Positions 8,281 through 17,850 are shown, numbered from the stretch's first letter. The stretch is DNA of 64,000 nt from CAZDGV01 sp964505195 (GCA_964505195.1 CAZDGV010000004.1:1-64000); one strand, 5' to 3'. Numbers and translations are program-made. Notes: generated by a model not told the origin, from the letters alone.

Positions 8281-8662
8281 GAGCGCAGAAAACACCATAG
8301 CAAAAAATGTTTTTGACGCCGGACTTAAAGTACACAAAGCATTAGGTCCGGGACTGCTTGAAAGCGCATATGAAGAGTGCTTGTATTACGAACTACTTAA
8401 AATGGGGCTACATGCAGAAAAGCAAAAGGCTTTACCACTGATATATGAAGATATCAAAATGGAGATCGGATATCGTGCTGATATATTTGTTGAAGGGAAA
8501 CTGATTGTGGAGGTTAAATCTGTTGAAGCCTTAAATGATATTCATTTGGCTCAGATGCTGACTTATTTAAAAATTGCCAACTGTAAGCTTGGCTTATTGA
8601 TAAATTTTAATGTATTACTTTTTAAAAGTGGGGTAAGGCGAGTAATCAATGGTACGTTGTGA
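8279..8662 (+). CDS. GxxExxY family protein (PD-(D/E)XK nuclease-like)
   Basis: A 127-aa protein. The name-giving motif is G25-LL-E28-SA-Y31, preceded by VFDAGLKVHKALGPG as in the family. Downstream lie D68 (RADIF), E78-V-K80 (LIVEVKS) and Q92 (LAQMLTYL), which together make an intact PD-(D/E)XK core, so it is a predicted nuclease of unestablished role. It is embedded between the two methionine synthase genes and its start and stop codons both lie within CACAA-rich arms in inverted orientation. This suggests a one-gene insertion. All catalytic-type residues are present, so it is unlikely to be a relic. The functional call stays at fold level; the family is known mostly as a protein of unknown function. 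Confidence 0.9.
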   Translation: MSAENTIAKNVFDAGLKVHKALGPGLLESAYEECLYYELLKMGLHAEKQKALPLIYEDIKMEIGYRADIFVEGKLIVEVKSVEALNDIHLAQMLTYLKIANCKLGLLINFNVLLFKSGVRRVINGTL

Positions 8663-8693
8663 CCTTTGTGCTTTCCTTGTGCCCCTTGTGGTA
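8657..8693 (-). repeat. Right CACAA-rich arm of the GxxExxY cassette
   Basis: On the minus strand the units read CCACAAGGG, GCACAAGGAAA, GCACAAAGG, TCACAA, matching the left arm in inverted orientation. The stop codon of the GxxExxY gene (8660-8662) lies inside it, and it ends 5 nt before the ATG of the second methionine synthase gene. Confidence 0.8.
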
Positions 8694-8698
8694 AAATC

Positions 8699-11377
8699 AT
8701 GAGTACTATCAAACCATATTCACGTTTCGCGGGGCTCGAGCCGCTGGTGGTTCGTCCCGAAACCAATTTTGTGAATGTTGGAGAGCGAACCAATGTTACA
8801 GGTTCAAAAAAGTTTGCGCGCCTGATAAAGGAAAATCAATACGAAGAAGCGCTCAGCGTTGCTCGCCAGCAAGTAGAAAATGGCGCCCAAATTCTCGATG
8901 TAAACATGGACGATGCCCTGCTCGACGGGGTACAGGCCATGACCACTTTTCTGAATCTGCTGCAGAGCGAACCCGATATTGCAAAGATTCCCATCATGAT
9001 CGATTCGTCGAAATTCGAGATCATTGAAGCAGGATTGAAATGCGTACAGGGTAAGTGTATTGTCAACTCCATTTCACTCAAGGAAGGCGAAGAAAAATTC
9101 ATTGAACAGGCAACCATCTGTAAAATGTTTGGAGCCGCTGTAGTGGTGATGGCATTTGATGAGGTTGGCCAGGCCGATACCAAAGAACGAAAAATTGAGA
9201 TCTGTCACCGTGCTTACAAGATACTCACCATCCGCCTGGGCTTTGCTCCGGAGGATATCATTTTCGATCCGAATATTTTCGCAGTAGCTACCGGACTGGA
9301 AGAACATAATAATTATGCGGTTGATTTTATTGAAGCGACTGCAGAAATCAAAAAGCGCATGCCATTGGTGAAAATCAGTGGTGGCGTGAGCAATCTTTCT
9401 TTCTCTTTTCGCGGAAACGATCATGTGCGTGAAGCCATGCACAGTGTGTTTCTGTTCCATGCCATTCGTGCGGGCATGGATATGGGTATTGTCAATGCCG
9501 GTCAGCTGGTAGTGTATGATGAAATTGAGCCCCAGCTGAGAAATCTGTGCGAGGATGTAATTCTCAATCGCAACAACGATCAGAACGAGGCGACAGAAAA
9601 GCTGATCACGTTTGCCGAAACCGTGAAAGCCAAGGGCAAGGCGGAGGTGAAAGATGAAGCCTGGCGCAATGCCAGCGTGGAAGAACGACTCAAGCATGCT
9701 TTGATCAACGGGATTACTTCTCATATTGAGCAGGATACGGAAGAAGCACGACAACAGTATGCGCGTCCGCTCGAAGTGATTGAAGGTCCCCTGATGGCAG
9801 GGATGAACGTAGTAGGCGATCTGTTCGGAGCAGGAAAGATGTTTTTGCCGCAAGTGGTAAAGAGTGCAAGGGTGATGAAGAAAAGTGTAGCGGTGCTTAC
9901 GCCCTTTATAGAAGCAGAGAAAAGCGAAGCCAGCTCTGCCGGGAAAATTTTGCTCGCCACTGTAAAGGGTGATGTACATGATATTGGTAAAAATATTGTG
10001 GGCGTAGTGCTTGGCTGTAATGGCTATCAGGTAATTGATATGGGCGTGATGGTGCCGGCGGATAAAATTTTGGATACCGCACAAAAAGAGCAAGTAGATA
10101 TTATTGGTTTAAGCGGACTTATTACACCCTCCCTGGATGAAATGGTACATGTGGCACACGAAATGAAACGCCGTGGCATGAAGCAGCCTTTATTAATTGG
10201 AGGCGCTACTACCTCGCGCATGCATACTGCCGTGAAAATTGCACCGCAGTATGAAAATGGTGTAGTACACGTACTCGATGCATCGCGCAGCGTAACCGTA
10301 GCTACTTCACTCCTAAGCAAAGAGCAGCAATCAGGATTTCTGAATGACATTAGCCGGGAATACGATAAGCTGCGAGACGATTTCAATAATAAGAAAACGG
10401 TGAAGGAATTTTTACCCTACGCAGAGGCGGTAAAAAATAAAACCGGTATCAATTGGAGCGGATATCAGCCAACCGTGCCCAGTTTTACAGGTGTTAAAGT
10501 ATTTCATCATCATTCTTTGGAGACCATTGCTTCGTATATCGACTGGCAGCCATTCTTCATTGCATGGGAGTTGCACGGTAAGTTTCCCCAGATATTGGAA
10601 GACGCTGTAGTGGGTGCAGAGGCAAAAAAATTATACGATGATGCGCAGCAAATGTTGCAGCAAATCATTCGCGAACAATGGCTGCAGGCAGAGGGAGTGA
10701 TTGGCTTCTGGCCTGCCAACAGCGATGGAAAGGATTCCGTTTCCTTATTGCAGCAAGGAGCAGAAAACGAAATAGTATCGCTTCAGTTCCTTCGTCAGCA
10801 ATCGAAAAAGGCTGCAGGACAGCCCAACTTTTCACTGGCCGATTTTATTGCACCGGCAGATGCAGGGGTACAGGATTATATCGGCGCTTTTGCGGTAACC
10901 ATAAAAGGCATTGAATCCAAAATCAAAGCATTTGAGGCGGCACATGATGATTACAGCAAAATCATGTTGCAGGCTTTGGCAGATCGACTTGCAGAAGCTT
11001 TTGCAGAACTGCTTCATGAGCAAGTGAGAAAAGAATACTGGGGCTATGCCGATAATGAAAGTTTGAGTAACGATGAATTGATTCGTGAAAAGTATCAGGG
11101 CATTCGTCCGGCACCCGGCTATCCCGCTTGTCCGGATCATACCGAAAAGCACAAACTCTTTGCGCTGCTCAATGCTACGGAGCATACCGGTATTACCCTC
11201 ACTGAGTCGATGGCTATGTATCCTGCCTCCAGTGTTTGTGGCTGGTATTTTAGTCACCCGCAAAGTCAGTATTTTGGCATTGGAAAAATTCAAAAAGATC
11301 AGCTGAAAGATTATGCGATGCGCAAAGGCATGACGCTTGATGAAGCAGAAAGGTGGTTGCGCCCGATACTCGAATAA
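8699..11377 (+). CDS. metH: Methionine synthase, folate/cobalamin/activation part (split MetH, C-terminal half)
   Basis: An 892-aa protein with the remaining MetH modules. First is the pterin-binding barrel ([16 protein letters not shown], then [14 protein letters not shown]). Next come the cobalamin cap (helical, about 320-410) and the cobalamin-binding domain with DVHDIG at about 425-430, whose histidine ligates cobalt. The C-terminal SAM-dependent activation domain ends in [20 protein letters not shown]. It transfers the methyl group of methyltetrahydrofolate to homocysteine bound on the partner at 7212. The open frame extends 11 codons upstream to a TTG inside the right repeat arm; the ATG at 8699 is chosen because [16 protein letters not shown] is the family start. 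Confidence 0.96.
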   Translation: MSTIKPYSRFAGLEPLVVRPETNFVNVGERTNVTGSKKFARLIKENQYEEALSVARQQVENGAQILDVNMDDALLDGVQAMTTFLNLLQSEPDIAKIPIMIDSSKFEIIEAGLKCVQGKCIVNSISLKEGEEKFIEQATICKMFGAAVVVMAFDEVGQADTKERKIEICHRAYKILTIRLGFAPEDIIFDPNIFAVATGLEEHNNYAVDFIEATAEIKKRMPLVKISGGVSNLSFSFRGNDHVREAMHSVFLFHAIRAGMDMGIVNAGQLVVYDEIEPQLRNLCEDVILNRNNDQNEATEKLITFAETVKAKGKAEVKDEAWRNASVEERLKHALINGITSHIEQDTEEARQQYARPLEVIEGPLMAGMNVVGDLFGAGKMFLPQVVKSARVMKKSVAVLTPFIEAEKSEASSAGKILLATVKGDVHDIGKNIVGVVLGCNGYQVIDMGVMVPADKILDTAQKEQVDIIGLSGLITPSLDEMVHVAHEMKRRGMKQPLLIGGATTSRMHTAVKIAPQYENGVVHVLDASRSVTVATSLLSKEQQSGFLNDISREYDKLRDDFNNKKTVKEFLPYAEAVKNKTGINWSGYQPTVPSFTGVKVFHHHSLETIASYIDWQPFFIAWELHGKFPQILEDAVVGAEAKKLYDDAQQMLQQIIREQWLQAEGVIGFWPANSDGKDSVSLLQQGAENEIVSLQFLRQQSKKAAGQPNFSLADFIAPADAGVQDYIGAFAVTIKGIESKIKAFEAAHDDYSKIMLQALADRLAEAFAELLHEQVRKEYWGYADNESLSNDELIREKYQGIRPAPGYPACPDHTEKHKLFALLNATEHTGITLTESMAMYPASSVCGWYFSHPQSQYFGIGKIQKDQLKDYAMRKGMTLDEAERWLRPILE

Positions 11378-11405
11378 GCATTTCCATTAACGCAGGTATT
11401 CCAAT

Positions 11406-12182
11406 ATGGCTACGCTCAGCATCATCTCTTACAACGTAAATGGTATTCGTGCGGCAATACGCAAGGGTTTTTTGGAATGGTTACAAACCAAGCCTGCCGA
11501 TATCATTTGTTTGCAGGAAACCAAAGCATTAAAAGAGGATATCGATCACACTGCATTTGAAAAGCTGGGATACCACAGTTACTGGTTTTCTGCACAAAAA
11601 AAAGGGTATAGTGGCGTTGCGGTGCTTACCACTGTAAAGCCAGATCATGTGGTTTATGGCAATGGCCATGGTAAGAGCGACGATGAAGGAAGAGTAATTC
11701 AAATAGATATAGGGACGCTTCGCATTATCAATGCGTACTTCCCCAGTGGCACGAGTGGTGATGAGCGACAGCAATACAAATACCAGTGGCTCGACGAGCT
11801 GCAGCCATGGTTAGATAACCTGCGTAAAAAGCATCCCAAGCTAGTATTATGTGGCGATTATAATATTGCACATGCCGAAATCGATATTCACGACCCCAAA
11901 GGCAATAAAAAGTCATCCGGCTTTTTACCCGAAGAGCGTGAATGGATGACCCGCTTTTTTAAAAGTGGCTGGGTGGATACCTTTCGCACATTGCACCCGG
12001 AGCCGCATCGCTATAGCTGGTGGAGCCAGCGCTTTCCATCAGTACGCTTGCAAAACAAAGGTTGGCGTATAGATTATATTAATGTAACAGCGCCATTGCG
12101 CAATCAAGTGCTGGATGCAGAAATTTATCACGATATCAAGCACAGTGATCATTGTCCTGTTTATTTGAAACTAAAAATGTGA
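11406..12182 (+). CDS. xth: Exodeoxyribonuclease III
   Basis: A 258-aa endonuclease/exonuclease/phosphatase-fold AP endonuclease. Key motifs are SYNVNGIRAAIRKG near the N-terminus, ICLQETK (metal-binding Glu), GDYNIAHAEIDIHDPK, GWRIDYINVT, and the C-terminal SDHCPVYL with the catalytic Asp-His pair. It cleaves at abasic sites and removes 3' blocks in base-excision repair. It follows the methionine synthase gene by 28 nt and precedes the DUF4286 gene by 7 nt, so co-transcription is likely. Confidence 0.96.
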   Translation: MATLSIISYNVNGIRAAIRKGFLEWLQTKPADIICLQETKALKEDIDHTAFEKLGYHSYWFSAQKKGYSGVAVLTTVKPDHVVYGNGHGKSDDEGRVIQIDIGTLRIINAYFPSGTSGDERQQYKYQWLDELQPWLDNLRKKHPKLVLCGDYNIAHAEIDIHDPKGNKKSSGFLPEEREWMTRFFKSGWVDTFRTLHPEPHRYSWWSQRFPSVRLQNKGWRIDYINVTAPLRNQVLDAEIYHDIKHSDHCPVYLKLKM

Positions 12183-12189
12183 ATGCCCT

Positions 12190-12495
12190 ATGATCATATA
12201 TAATGTTACTGTGAAAGTAGAATGGAGTATTCATGAAGCTTGGCTCGAGTGGATGAAAACAGAGCATATGCCTGACGTATTGGCTACAGAATGTTTTTAC
12301 GATACTCGCCTCATGAGATTACTAGAAACAGATGATACAGAAGGGCCTACTTATGCTGCGCAGTATTTCGCAGCAACACAGGAAGCATATCTTCATTACA
12401 TTAATACATTCGCACCTGCACTTCGTCGGGAGGGGATAGAAAAATGGGGTGACGCGTTTGTCGCATTTCGCTCAGTAATGCAAGTTGTGAACTAA
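12190..12495 (+). CDS. DUF4286 family protein
   Basis: A 101-aa protein starting MIIYNVTVKVEWSIHEAWLEWMKTEHMPDVLATECF, which is the signature opening of the Bacteroidota DUF4286 family (ferredoxin-like, dimeric alpha-beta-barrel type by general resemblance). No catalytic residues are apparent and the function is unknown. It lies 7 nt after xth, suggesting a shared transcript. Confidence 0.9.
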   Translation: MIIYNVTVKVEWSIHEAWLEWMKTEHMPDVLATECFYDTRLMRLLETDDTEGPTYAAQYFAATQEAYLHYINTFAPALRREGIEKWGDAFVAFRSVMQVVN

Positions 12496-12601
12496 TTGTG
12501 GATAAGAAAAGATCTTCATTACACAGGTCCAAAAATTATTTACATTCCTCAAAATCCTTTGCTGGCAAGCCTTTCAGGCAATTTTCGCTAAAACCCTTAT
12601 C

Positions 12602-12748
12602 AGTAAAGCGTTTCAGCTGTTTTGTATTTGTTCGGTGAAGATCCCTTTTTAAGAATGCTTTGGCTTAAAACCTTTATAGGTGCGGATTTTAGCCGATTTC
12701 CAACTCTGAAAAAAAAGGAAAAAAATTTTTGGCGATATAGTAAAGCGT
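12602..12748. repeat. 10-bp direct repeat in the HU promoter region
   Basis: AGTAAAGCGT occurs at 12602-12611 and again at 12739-12748. The second copy ends 2 bp before the -7 element of the HU gene, a position suited to an operator. The rest of 12496-12727 is A/T-rich with no gene or clear hairpin. Confidence 0.4.
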
Positions 12749-12757
12749 CTATATTTG
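12728..12757 (+). promoter_or_regulatory. Promoter of the HU gene (TTTG-N18-TATATTTG)
   Basis: TTTG at 12728-12731 and TATATTTG at 12750-12757 are separated by 18 bp, close to the Bacteroidota consensus TTTG-N19-TAnnTTTG. Transcription would start about 12764, leaving a short leader before the ATG at 12779. Confidence 0.7.
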
Positions 12758-12778
12758 TTACACATTAAATTTTTCACT

Positions 12779-13048
12779 ATGAACAAAGCAGAATTAGTTG
12801 CCAAGCTCGCTGACGATGCAGGCATCTCCAAGACCCAAGCCAACGCTGCGTTGGATTCTTTTGTTGAAGCTGTAACCAAAACTTTAAAAGGTGGTGGTAA
12901 AGTTACACTGGTAGGTTTCGGTACCTTCTCTGTAACCAAGCGTGCTGCTCGTACCGGCCGTAACCCTCAAACCGGTGCAACCATCAAGATCAAGGCTAAG
13001 AAAGTTGCTAAGTTCAAGGCCGGCAAAGAATTGTCTGCAAAGCTCTAA
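12779..13048 (+). CDS. HU family DNA-binding protein
   Basis: A 90-residue-class (89 aa) histone-like protein: [36 protein letters not shown], then [36 protein letters not shown] with the DNA-intercalating arm RNPQTG. It compacts and bends DNA in the nucleoid. It has its own promoter and terminator, consistent with high expression. The frame extends 8 codons upstream to a TTG, but that codon overlaps the -7 element. A second, more divergent HU/IHF-type gene is at 55830. Confidence 0.96.
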   Translation: MNKAELVAKLADDAGISKTQANAALDSFVEAVTKTLKGGGKVTLVGFGTFSVTKRAARTGRNPQTGATIKIKAKKVAKFKAGKELSAKL

Positions 13049-13070
13049 CTGCGCAGATCTCTTGATTCGA

Positions 13071-13100
13071 AAAGCAGGAAACATTGTTCCTGCTTTTTTC
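13071..13100 (+). terminator. Rho-independent terminator after the HU gene
   Basis: AAAGCAGGAA (13071-13080) pairs with TTCCTGCTTT (13087-13096) around a 6-nt loop and is followed by more T residues. It lies 22 nt after the HU stop codon. Confidence 0.85.
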
Positions 13101-13134
13101 TTTACTTTTAAACTTCAATCATAAAAACATTACT

Positions 13135-13254
13135 ATGGGAAGAGGAGATAAAAAAACCAAGCGCGGTAAAATTTCAAAAGGATCTTATGGAAAGAGCCGT
13201 CCCGCCAAGCCGCAGCGTGTAAAAAAAGCAGCTGCAAAAAAAGCTGAAAAGTAA
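13135..13254 (+). CDS. 30S ribosomal protein THX
   Basis: A 39-aa, very basic protein: MGRGDKKTKRGKISKGSYG, then KSRPAKPQRVKKAAAKKAEK. The MGxGDKKTxRGKIxxGSYGxxRP pattern is that of bTHX, the small peptide in the head of the 30S subunit. It is too short for most gene callers. It sits between two strong terminators, so it is either transcribed by read-through from HU or from its own promoter in 13101-13134, where TTTACTTTTAAAC is the only candidate. Confidence 0.93.
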   Translation: MGRGDKKTKRGKISKGSYGKSRPAKPQRVKKAAAKKAEK

Positions 13255-13270
13255 AATGATTTCTTTCTTG

Positions 13271-13302
13271 AAATGACAGGCATTTTTGCCTGTCATTTTT
13301 TT
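13271..13302. terminator. Bidirectional terminator between THX and pdxH
   Basis: AAATGACAGGCA (13271-13282) and TGCCTGTCATTT (13287-13298) form a 12-bp stem with a TTTT loop, followed by T residues rightward and by A-rich sequence that gives a partial T-tract leftward. It serves the converging THX and pdxH transcripts. Confidence 0.85.
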
Positions 13303-13939
13303 ATGGGGCAAGACGCTCTATGTTCCAGTTCCCTCCCGTTTGAATACTGTATTGAATGCGGTCGTGCAGCCTGCTTGGGCGGCCCTGCCAAAACTCAACA
13401 ATTACCGGTTTAACGCGGTAGCCGCCCCAGTGTGGCGGACGGTTCAGGTTACCGCTGGTAAATGCTTTTTCCATTTCCGCTACCTTTTTTTCCAGCCATT
13501 CCCGGCTTTCAATGGTGCTGCTTTGAGGCGAAGCCCATGCACCTAGCCGACTGCCTTCGGGGCGTGAATGGTAATAGACATCGCTTTCTTCAGTACTTGT
13601 TTTTTCAACCAGTCCGATAATGCGCACTTGTCTTTCAAGCTCTTTCCAAAAAAACAGTAGCGTCGCTCTTGGATTTTCTTCCAGTTGTGCTGCCTTTTGA
13701 CTGTTATAGTTGGTGTAAAATACAAAGCCACGCTCGTCAAATCCTTTTAGTAGTACTGTTCTTGCAGTAGGAAGTCCGTCTACCGAAGCTGTTGCCAGTG
13801 TTACTGCATTTACCTCTTCAATCTCGGCCTGCAGGGCTTCGTTCCACCAAATGGAAAACTGTTGCAGCGGATTCGCTTGCACATCCGCTTCGCTTAAAGC
13901 ATGCATGGCATACTCTTTTCGGATATCGGCTATTGACAT
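13301..13939 (-). CDS. pdxH: Pyridoxamine 5'-phosphate oxidase
   Basis: A 212-aa FMN enzyme that oxidises pyridoxine or pyridoxamine 5'-phosphate to pyridoxal 5'-phosphate. Family motifs: ADVQANPLQQFSIWWNEA near the start, VNAVTLATASVDGLPTARTVLLKGFDERGFVFYTNYNSQKAAQL (FMN site), RQVRIIGLVEK, SRPEGSRLGAWASPQS and the C-terminal FWQGRPSRLHDRIQY. Length and motif order are normal. It ends in the shared terminator with THX. Confidence 0.97.
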   Translation of the reverse strand: MSIADIRKEYAMHALSEADVQANPLQQFSIWWNEALQAEIEEVNAVTLATASVDGLPTARTVLLKGFDERGFVFYTNYNSQKAAQLEENPRATLLFFWKELERQVRIIGLVEKTSTEESDVYYHSRPEGSRLGAWASPQSSTIESREWLEKKVAEMEKAFTSGNLNRPPHWGGYRVKPVIVEFWQGRPSRLHDRIQYSIQTGGNWNIERLAP

Positions 13940-14071
13940 AGGGGATTTTTTTACAAATCTACATGCGCGAAAGAGAAAGCAGCGTTTTTTTTAATACCCT
14001 ATAGGCAGCACATGCTGTTGGAATAAGGACTGCCATTTGCAATTAAAATGCCTGAAAAATGCTCTAAACGG

Positions 14072-14785
14072 TTAGCCCGTTACGATGGTACCAACGTTTT
14101 CGCCGGTAACTACTTTCTTCAGATTGCCCGGTTTATTCATATCGAAAACAATAATGGGTAAATTGTTTTCCATGCAGAGCGTGAAGGCGGTCATGTCCAT
14201 TACACGCAGGTTTCCATTTAGGCATTCTTTGAAAGTGATGCTTTCAAATTTGGTTGCTTTAGGATCTTTTTCGGGGTCAGCCGAATAAATGCCATCTACT
14301 CTGGTGCCTTTTAAAATAACATCTGCTTTAATTTCAATGGCACGCAGTGAGCCTGCAGTATCCGTAGTGAAATAGGGGTTGCCGGTACCAGCTCCAAAAA
14401 TTACCACTCTTCCTTTTTCAAGGTGTCGGATCGCTCTGCGGCGGATATAAGGTTCTGCTACCTGTTCCATTTTAATGGCGCTTTGCAAACGGGTATAAAC
14501 ACCTGTTTTTTCCAAACCAGATTGCAAAGCCATTCCATTGATCATCGTGGCCAGCATACCCATATAGTCGCCCGTAGCGCGTTCAATGCCGGTTTCGCTT
14601 TCGTTCATGCCCCGATAGATATTACCGCCGCCAATTACAACGGCAACCTGAACGCCCAAATCGGTAATTGATTTAATATCCTGTGCATACATTGCAAGTA
14701 CTGCAGGATCAAGTCCGAAATTTTTGTCGCCCATGAGCGATTCGCCGGAAAGTTTGAGCAGAACGCGTTTGTAACGTGGCAGCAT
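14072..14785 (-). CDS. pyrH: UMP kinase
   Basis: A 237-aa amino-acid-kinase-fold enzyme phosphorylating UMP to UDP. Motifs are [68 protein letters not shown] and [13 protein letters not shown]. It is complete. Upstream CGAAGATA (14824-14831, read TATCTTCG on the minus strand) is a possible -7 element. In many genomes pyrH lies beside tsf and frr; here it stands alone between pdxH and an acyl-CoA ligase. Confidence 0.97.
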   Translation of the reverse strand: MLPRYKRVLLKLSGESLMGDKNFGLDPAVLAMYAQDIKSITDLGVQVAVVIGGGNIYRGMNESETGIERATGDYMGMLATMINGMALQSGLEKTGVYTRLQSAIKMEQVAEPYIRRRAIRHLEKGRVVIFGAGTGNPYFTTDTAGSLRAIEIKADVILKGTRVDGIYSADPEKDPKATKFESITFKECLNGNLRVMDMTAFTLCMENNLPIIVFDMNKPGNLKKVVTGENVGTIVTG

Positions 14786-14845
14786 AGTTGTTGGTATAGG
14801 GGGTTTAAAACACGCTTACGCGGCGAAGATAAATGCAACAGGCTG

Positions 14846-14875
14846 ATTAAAAAAATACCCCTGCGTTGGCAGGGG
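14846..14875 (-). terminator. Terminator of the acyl-CoA ligase gene
   Basis: On the minus strand CCCCTGC (14869-14875 read in reverse) and GCAGGGG form a 7-bp GC-rich stem with a CAAC loop, followed by TATTTTTTTAA. It is 7 nt beyond the stop codon of the leftward ligase gene. Confidence 0.85.
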
Positions 14876-14881
14876 TTGGGT

Positions 14882-16678
14882 TTATTCGTAAATCCGTTCG
14901 ATGGCGTCTTTGTATTTTTCCATGATCACTTTCCGCTTCAGCTTTAGGGTGGGTGTCAGCTCGCCGCCGTCCACCGTCCATTCTGAAGGTACGAGTTCAA
15001 ATTTCTTCACCTGCTCAACATGGTTAAATAGCAAATTATACTCCTCTACTACCTGTTTGTACATTTCCAGCACTGCAGGGTTGCGGAGCAAATCATCGTT
15101 GCTTTTGAAATCTATTTGCTGATTGCGTGCCCATTCTTTTAAGTTTTCAAAAGCAGGTACAATCAATGCGCCTGCAAATTTTCTTTCAGGTCCCACCACC
15201 ATCATCTGTTCAATGAATTTGCTTTCCTTCATTTTGTTTTCAATGGGCTGGGGGGCAACGTATTTACCGCCGCTGGTTTTGAAAATTTCTTTTTTCCTGT
15301 CGGTGATCTTCAGGAACTTATCTTCTACCATAATGCCAATATCCCCTGTGTGGAAATATCCTTCGCTGTCGATCACTTCTGCCGTGAGATCCGGACGTTT
15401 ATAGTAACCCATCATAACATTATCGCCGCGACAAAGAATTTCACCGTCTGCAGCCAGCTTCACTTCCACATTGCGTATTACAGGCCCTACAGTACCAAAG
15501 CTTCTGTTTTTTTCATTGTAGCGGTTTACTGAAATTACAGGAGATGTTTCTGTTAGTCCATACCCTTCCATAATGGTGAGTTTACCTGCAGTAAACACTT
15601 TGAGCAGGCGTACCTGACAGGCAGCAGCACCGGTTACGATGGCTTTTACATTTCCGCCAAGTCCTTCTCTCCACTTGCTGAAAATGAGTTTATTCGCAAT
15701 AGCCAGTTGCATGTTGTACCATAGACCCTGGTTTTTATTGATTTCAAATCGGCTCGCAACATCCACTGCCCAGAAAAAGAGTTTGCGTTTGATGCCGGTA
15801 AGTTCTTGTCCCTTGCCCATAATGCGCTCATATACTTTTTCAAGCAATCGGGGTACGGTACTGAATACAGAAGGTTGTACTTCTTTCAGGTTATCACCGA
15901 TCTTATCCAGATTTTCTGCATAATAAATCGACACACCATGAAAGAGGTACAGATAGGTAACCATCTTTTCAAAAATATGATTCAGTGGAAGGAAGCTTAA
16001 AGCCCTGTCGTTGCCGCTTAAAAACTCATTGAATATTTCACTACAGTTGAATACGTTGCTTAAAATATTTTTATGGCTAAGCATTACGCCTTTGGGTGTG
16101 CCCGTAGTGCCGGAGGTGTAAATGATGGTTGCCAGATCGTTGCCGCTCATTGCAGCGGATGCTTTTTGTACCGCGGCATGGTCGGCTTCATTACCAATTG
16201 AAAGCAGATCTTTCCAGTATAATGCTTGTTGTACATAGCTGAATGTGTAAACTGCCTGCACGCTCGGCACATTACTGCGAATACTTTGCACTTTTCCGTA
16301 CAGTTCTTCATCGCCGGTAAATACCAGCTTCACGGCAGCATCGTTCAACACAAATTCCAATTCATTTACACTCAGTGTAGGGTAGATGGGTACCAGTACT
16401 GTGCCTGCCATTTGCGCAGCCAAATCTAAAAACATCCACTCTGGGCGGTTGGCACTGATGACTGCAATTTTATCGCGGCCTTCAATACTCATGTCGTTGG
16501 GACCAATGCCCAGATGTGCCAGACCTGCTGCAAGTTTGCGTACGATTTCGCTTACTTCTGCAGTGCTGTATTTACGCCAGATGCCGCCTTCTTCTTTGGC
16601 AGCAAACATGTCTTCTTTGGCGAATTTTTGAGTTTGATACTCGATGCAATCAAACAAACGCTTTGGTTCCATAAACAA
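14882..16678 (-). CDS. Long-chain fatty acid--CoA ligase
   Basis: A 598-aa adenylate-forming enzyme of the FadD15/long-chain ACS group. The AMP-binding signature YTSGTTGTPKGVMLSHKNI is present, with LPLNHIFEKM, GYGLTETSPVISVN, the linker YFHTGDIG and the catalytic-lysine region ITDRKKEIFKTSGGKYVAPQPIENK. It activates long-chain fatty acids to acyl-CoA for beta-oxidation or lipid synthesis. MFMEPKRLFDC fits the family start; a second Met two codons later is possible. A 6-bp inverted repeat, CTTGCA/TGCAAG, lies upstream at 16722-16738. Confidence 0.95.
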   Translation of the reverse strand: MFMEPKRLFDCIEYQTQKFAKEDMFAAKEEGGIWRKYSTAEVSEIVRKLAAGLAHLGIGPNDMSIEGRDKIAVISANRPEWMFLDLAAQMAGTVLVPIYPTLSVNELEFVLNDAAVKLVFTGDEELYGKVQSIRSNVPSVQAVYTFSYVQQALYWKDLLSIGNEADHAAVQKASAAMSGNDLATIIYTSGTTGTPKGVMLSHKNILSNVFNCSEIFNEFLSGNDRALSFLPLNHIFEKMVTYLYLFHGVSIYYAENLDKIGDNLKEVQPSVFSTVPRLLEKVYERIMGKGQELTGIKRKLFFWAVDVASRFEINKNQGLWYNMQLAIANKLIFSKWREGLGGNVKAIVTGAAACQVRLLKVFTAGKLTIMEGYGLTETSPVISVNRYNEKNRSFGTVGPVIRNVEVKLAADGEILCRGDNVMMGYYKRPDLTAEVIDSEGYFHTGDIGIMVEDKFLKITDRKKEIFKTSGGKYVAPQPIENKMKESKFIEQMMVVGPERKFAGALIVPAFENLKEWARNQQIDFKSNDDLLRNPAVLEMYKQVVEEYNLLFNHVEQVKKFELVPSEWTVDGGELTPTLKLKRKVIMEKYKDAIERIYE

Positions 16679-16773
16679 GCAATTGGGTAGGTGATCAATG
16701 AATGGGAAAGTTAAGGATTCCCTTGCAAAAAATGCAAGCTTGTTGAGGAAGCCTGCCGAGGAAGAAATGTGGT

Positions 16774-17787
16774 TTAATTGCTTTGATAGTATTGTCCTAC
16801 AGGCAACTTAAACACCCTTCCTCTTTGAAATCCGGAAAATGCATTGTAGGCCTCCGTGTGGGTTTTCGTCCAATTGTCGAAAGCCGCAAGATTGCCCGCT
16901 GCTGTGAATATCCAATGATTATAGGCTTCAAACATGCCTTCTTGCAGCAGCTGACGGTGCAGGTCGAATAGCCGATGCGGAAAGCGGGCAGCATATTGCC
17001 GGTCCCAATCGAGCAGAAAGCGGGTACGTACCGCAATCAGTGTTTCCGTATTTACGCCGGTTGTGGCAAGATTGCCATGTTGTACCAGTGTGCTGTAAAA
17101 AGCTTGTGCAAAGGCACTTTTGCTACGCGTTGTTTTTGCTTTGTTTTCTTCCGTAAACAGCTTTTTGTATGCTTCAAGCAAGAGGTTTTTTATTTCGGCA
17201 GTACGACTCGAATAACTCTCCATGTTTACGAAAATTTCGCCGTAGATCAGCGCCCATGCTTTGTCGGTGCTCATGAAATAATGCTTTGCTGCATGGTAGT
17301 AGTTGCCGGGATAGTTGGGATCGTTGCGAATACCGTTTTCCCATTGACTAATGGCGCTGAAATCTTTTTGTTTCCACAAAAGATCGCCATATTCTGCGTA
17401 GAGCGGTCCCGCATCAGGAAATTTTTTGATGCCCTTGCGGTACATGCGATCGCATTCCTTTACTTCTTCCAGGGCTTTGTAAATGTTGCCTGCAATCTGA
17501 AAAGTCGGCACATCGGCATCGTCGCGCTCTACCAGCGGCTTTACGGTTTCCTTTGCCTTGGTAAAATCACGCTGCAGGTAATAGGTCATGCTTAGCTCCT
17601 TGAGTACCTGTAAATTATTGGGCTCCTGCTGAAGTGCTTTGTTCAGTACCAGTGCAGCATTGGTAAAATCGCCGCTGCGCAAAAACTGTCTTCCGGTTTC
17701 GAGCAGGGTAGCTGCATTATTGTTTTGAGCATACAATGCATTGTTTGCAATGATCAGCCAGAAAAAAAGAAAGCGATATTTCATCAT
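16774..17787 (-). CDS. Secreted TPR protein
   Basis: A 337-aa protein with a signal peptide (KYRFLFFWLIIANNALYAQ) followed by TPR units, such as GRQFLRSGDFTNAALVLNKALQQEPNNLQVLKELSMTYYLQRDFTKAKETVKPLV. The C-terminal half after about residue 190 has no recognised domain. It is probably periplasmic. It is downstream of the DUF1015 gene by 63 nt in the same direction. The function is unknown. Confidence 0.85.
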   Translation of the reverse strand: MMKYRFLFFWLIIANNALYAQNNNAATLLETGRQFLRSGDFTNAALVLNKALQQEPNNLQVLKELSMTYYLQRDFTKAKETVKPLVERDDADVPTFQIAGNIYKALEEVKECDRMYRKGIKKFPDAGPLYAEYGDLLWKQKDFSAISQWENGIRNDPNYPGNYYHAAKHYFMSTDKAWALIYGEIFVNMESYSSRTAEIKNLLLEAYKKLFTEENKAKTTRSKSAFAQAFYSTLVQHGNLATTGVNTETLIAVRTRFLLDWDRQYAARFPHRLFDLHRQLLQEGMFEAYNHWIFTAAGNLAAFDNWTKTHTEAYNAFSGFQRGRVFKLPVGQYYQSN

Positions 17788-17850
17788 GCGCGGTCAAGTT
17801 ACAGCGTAAAATTTGAAATTGAACGGATGCAATTTGAAATTACTAGAGGA

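Noticed and set aside
9074..10093. 339-codon open frame on the minus strand inside the methionine synthase gene
   Set aside because: Lies antisense to a conserved gene, has no domain signature, and its composition follows from the codon bias of the gene on the plus strand.
7212..11377. Methionine synthase broken by a frameshift
   Set aside because: Each part begins and ends at a domain boundary with its own start codon, and a two-gene form is usual in Bacteroidota.
16975..17595. 206-codon plus-strand frame opposite the secreted TPR gene
   Set aside because: Antisense shadow; cysteine- and phenylalanine-rich composition unlike real proteins of this genome.
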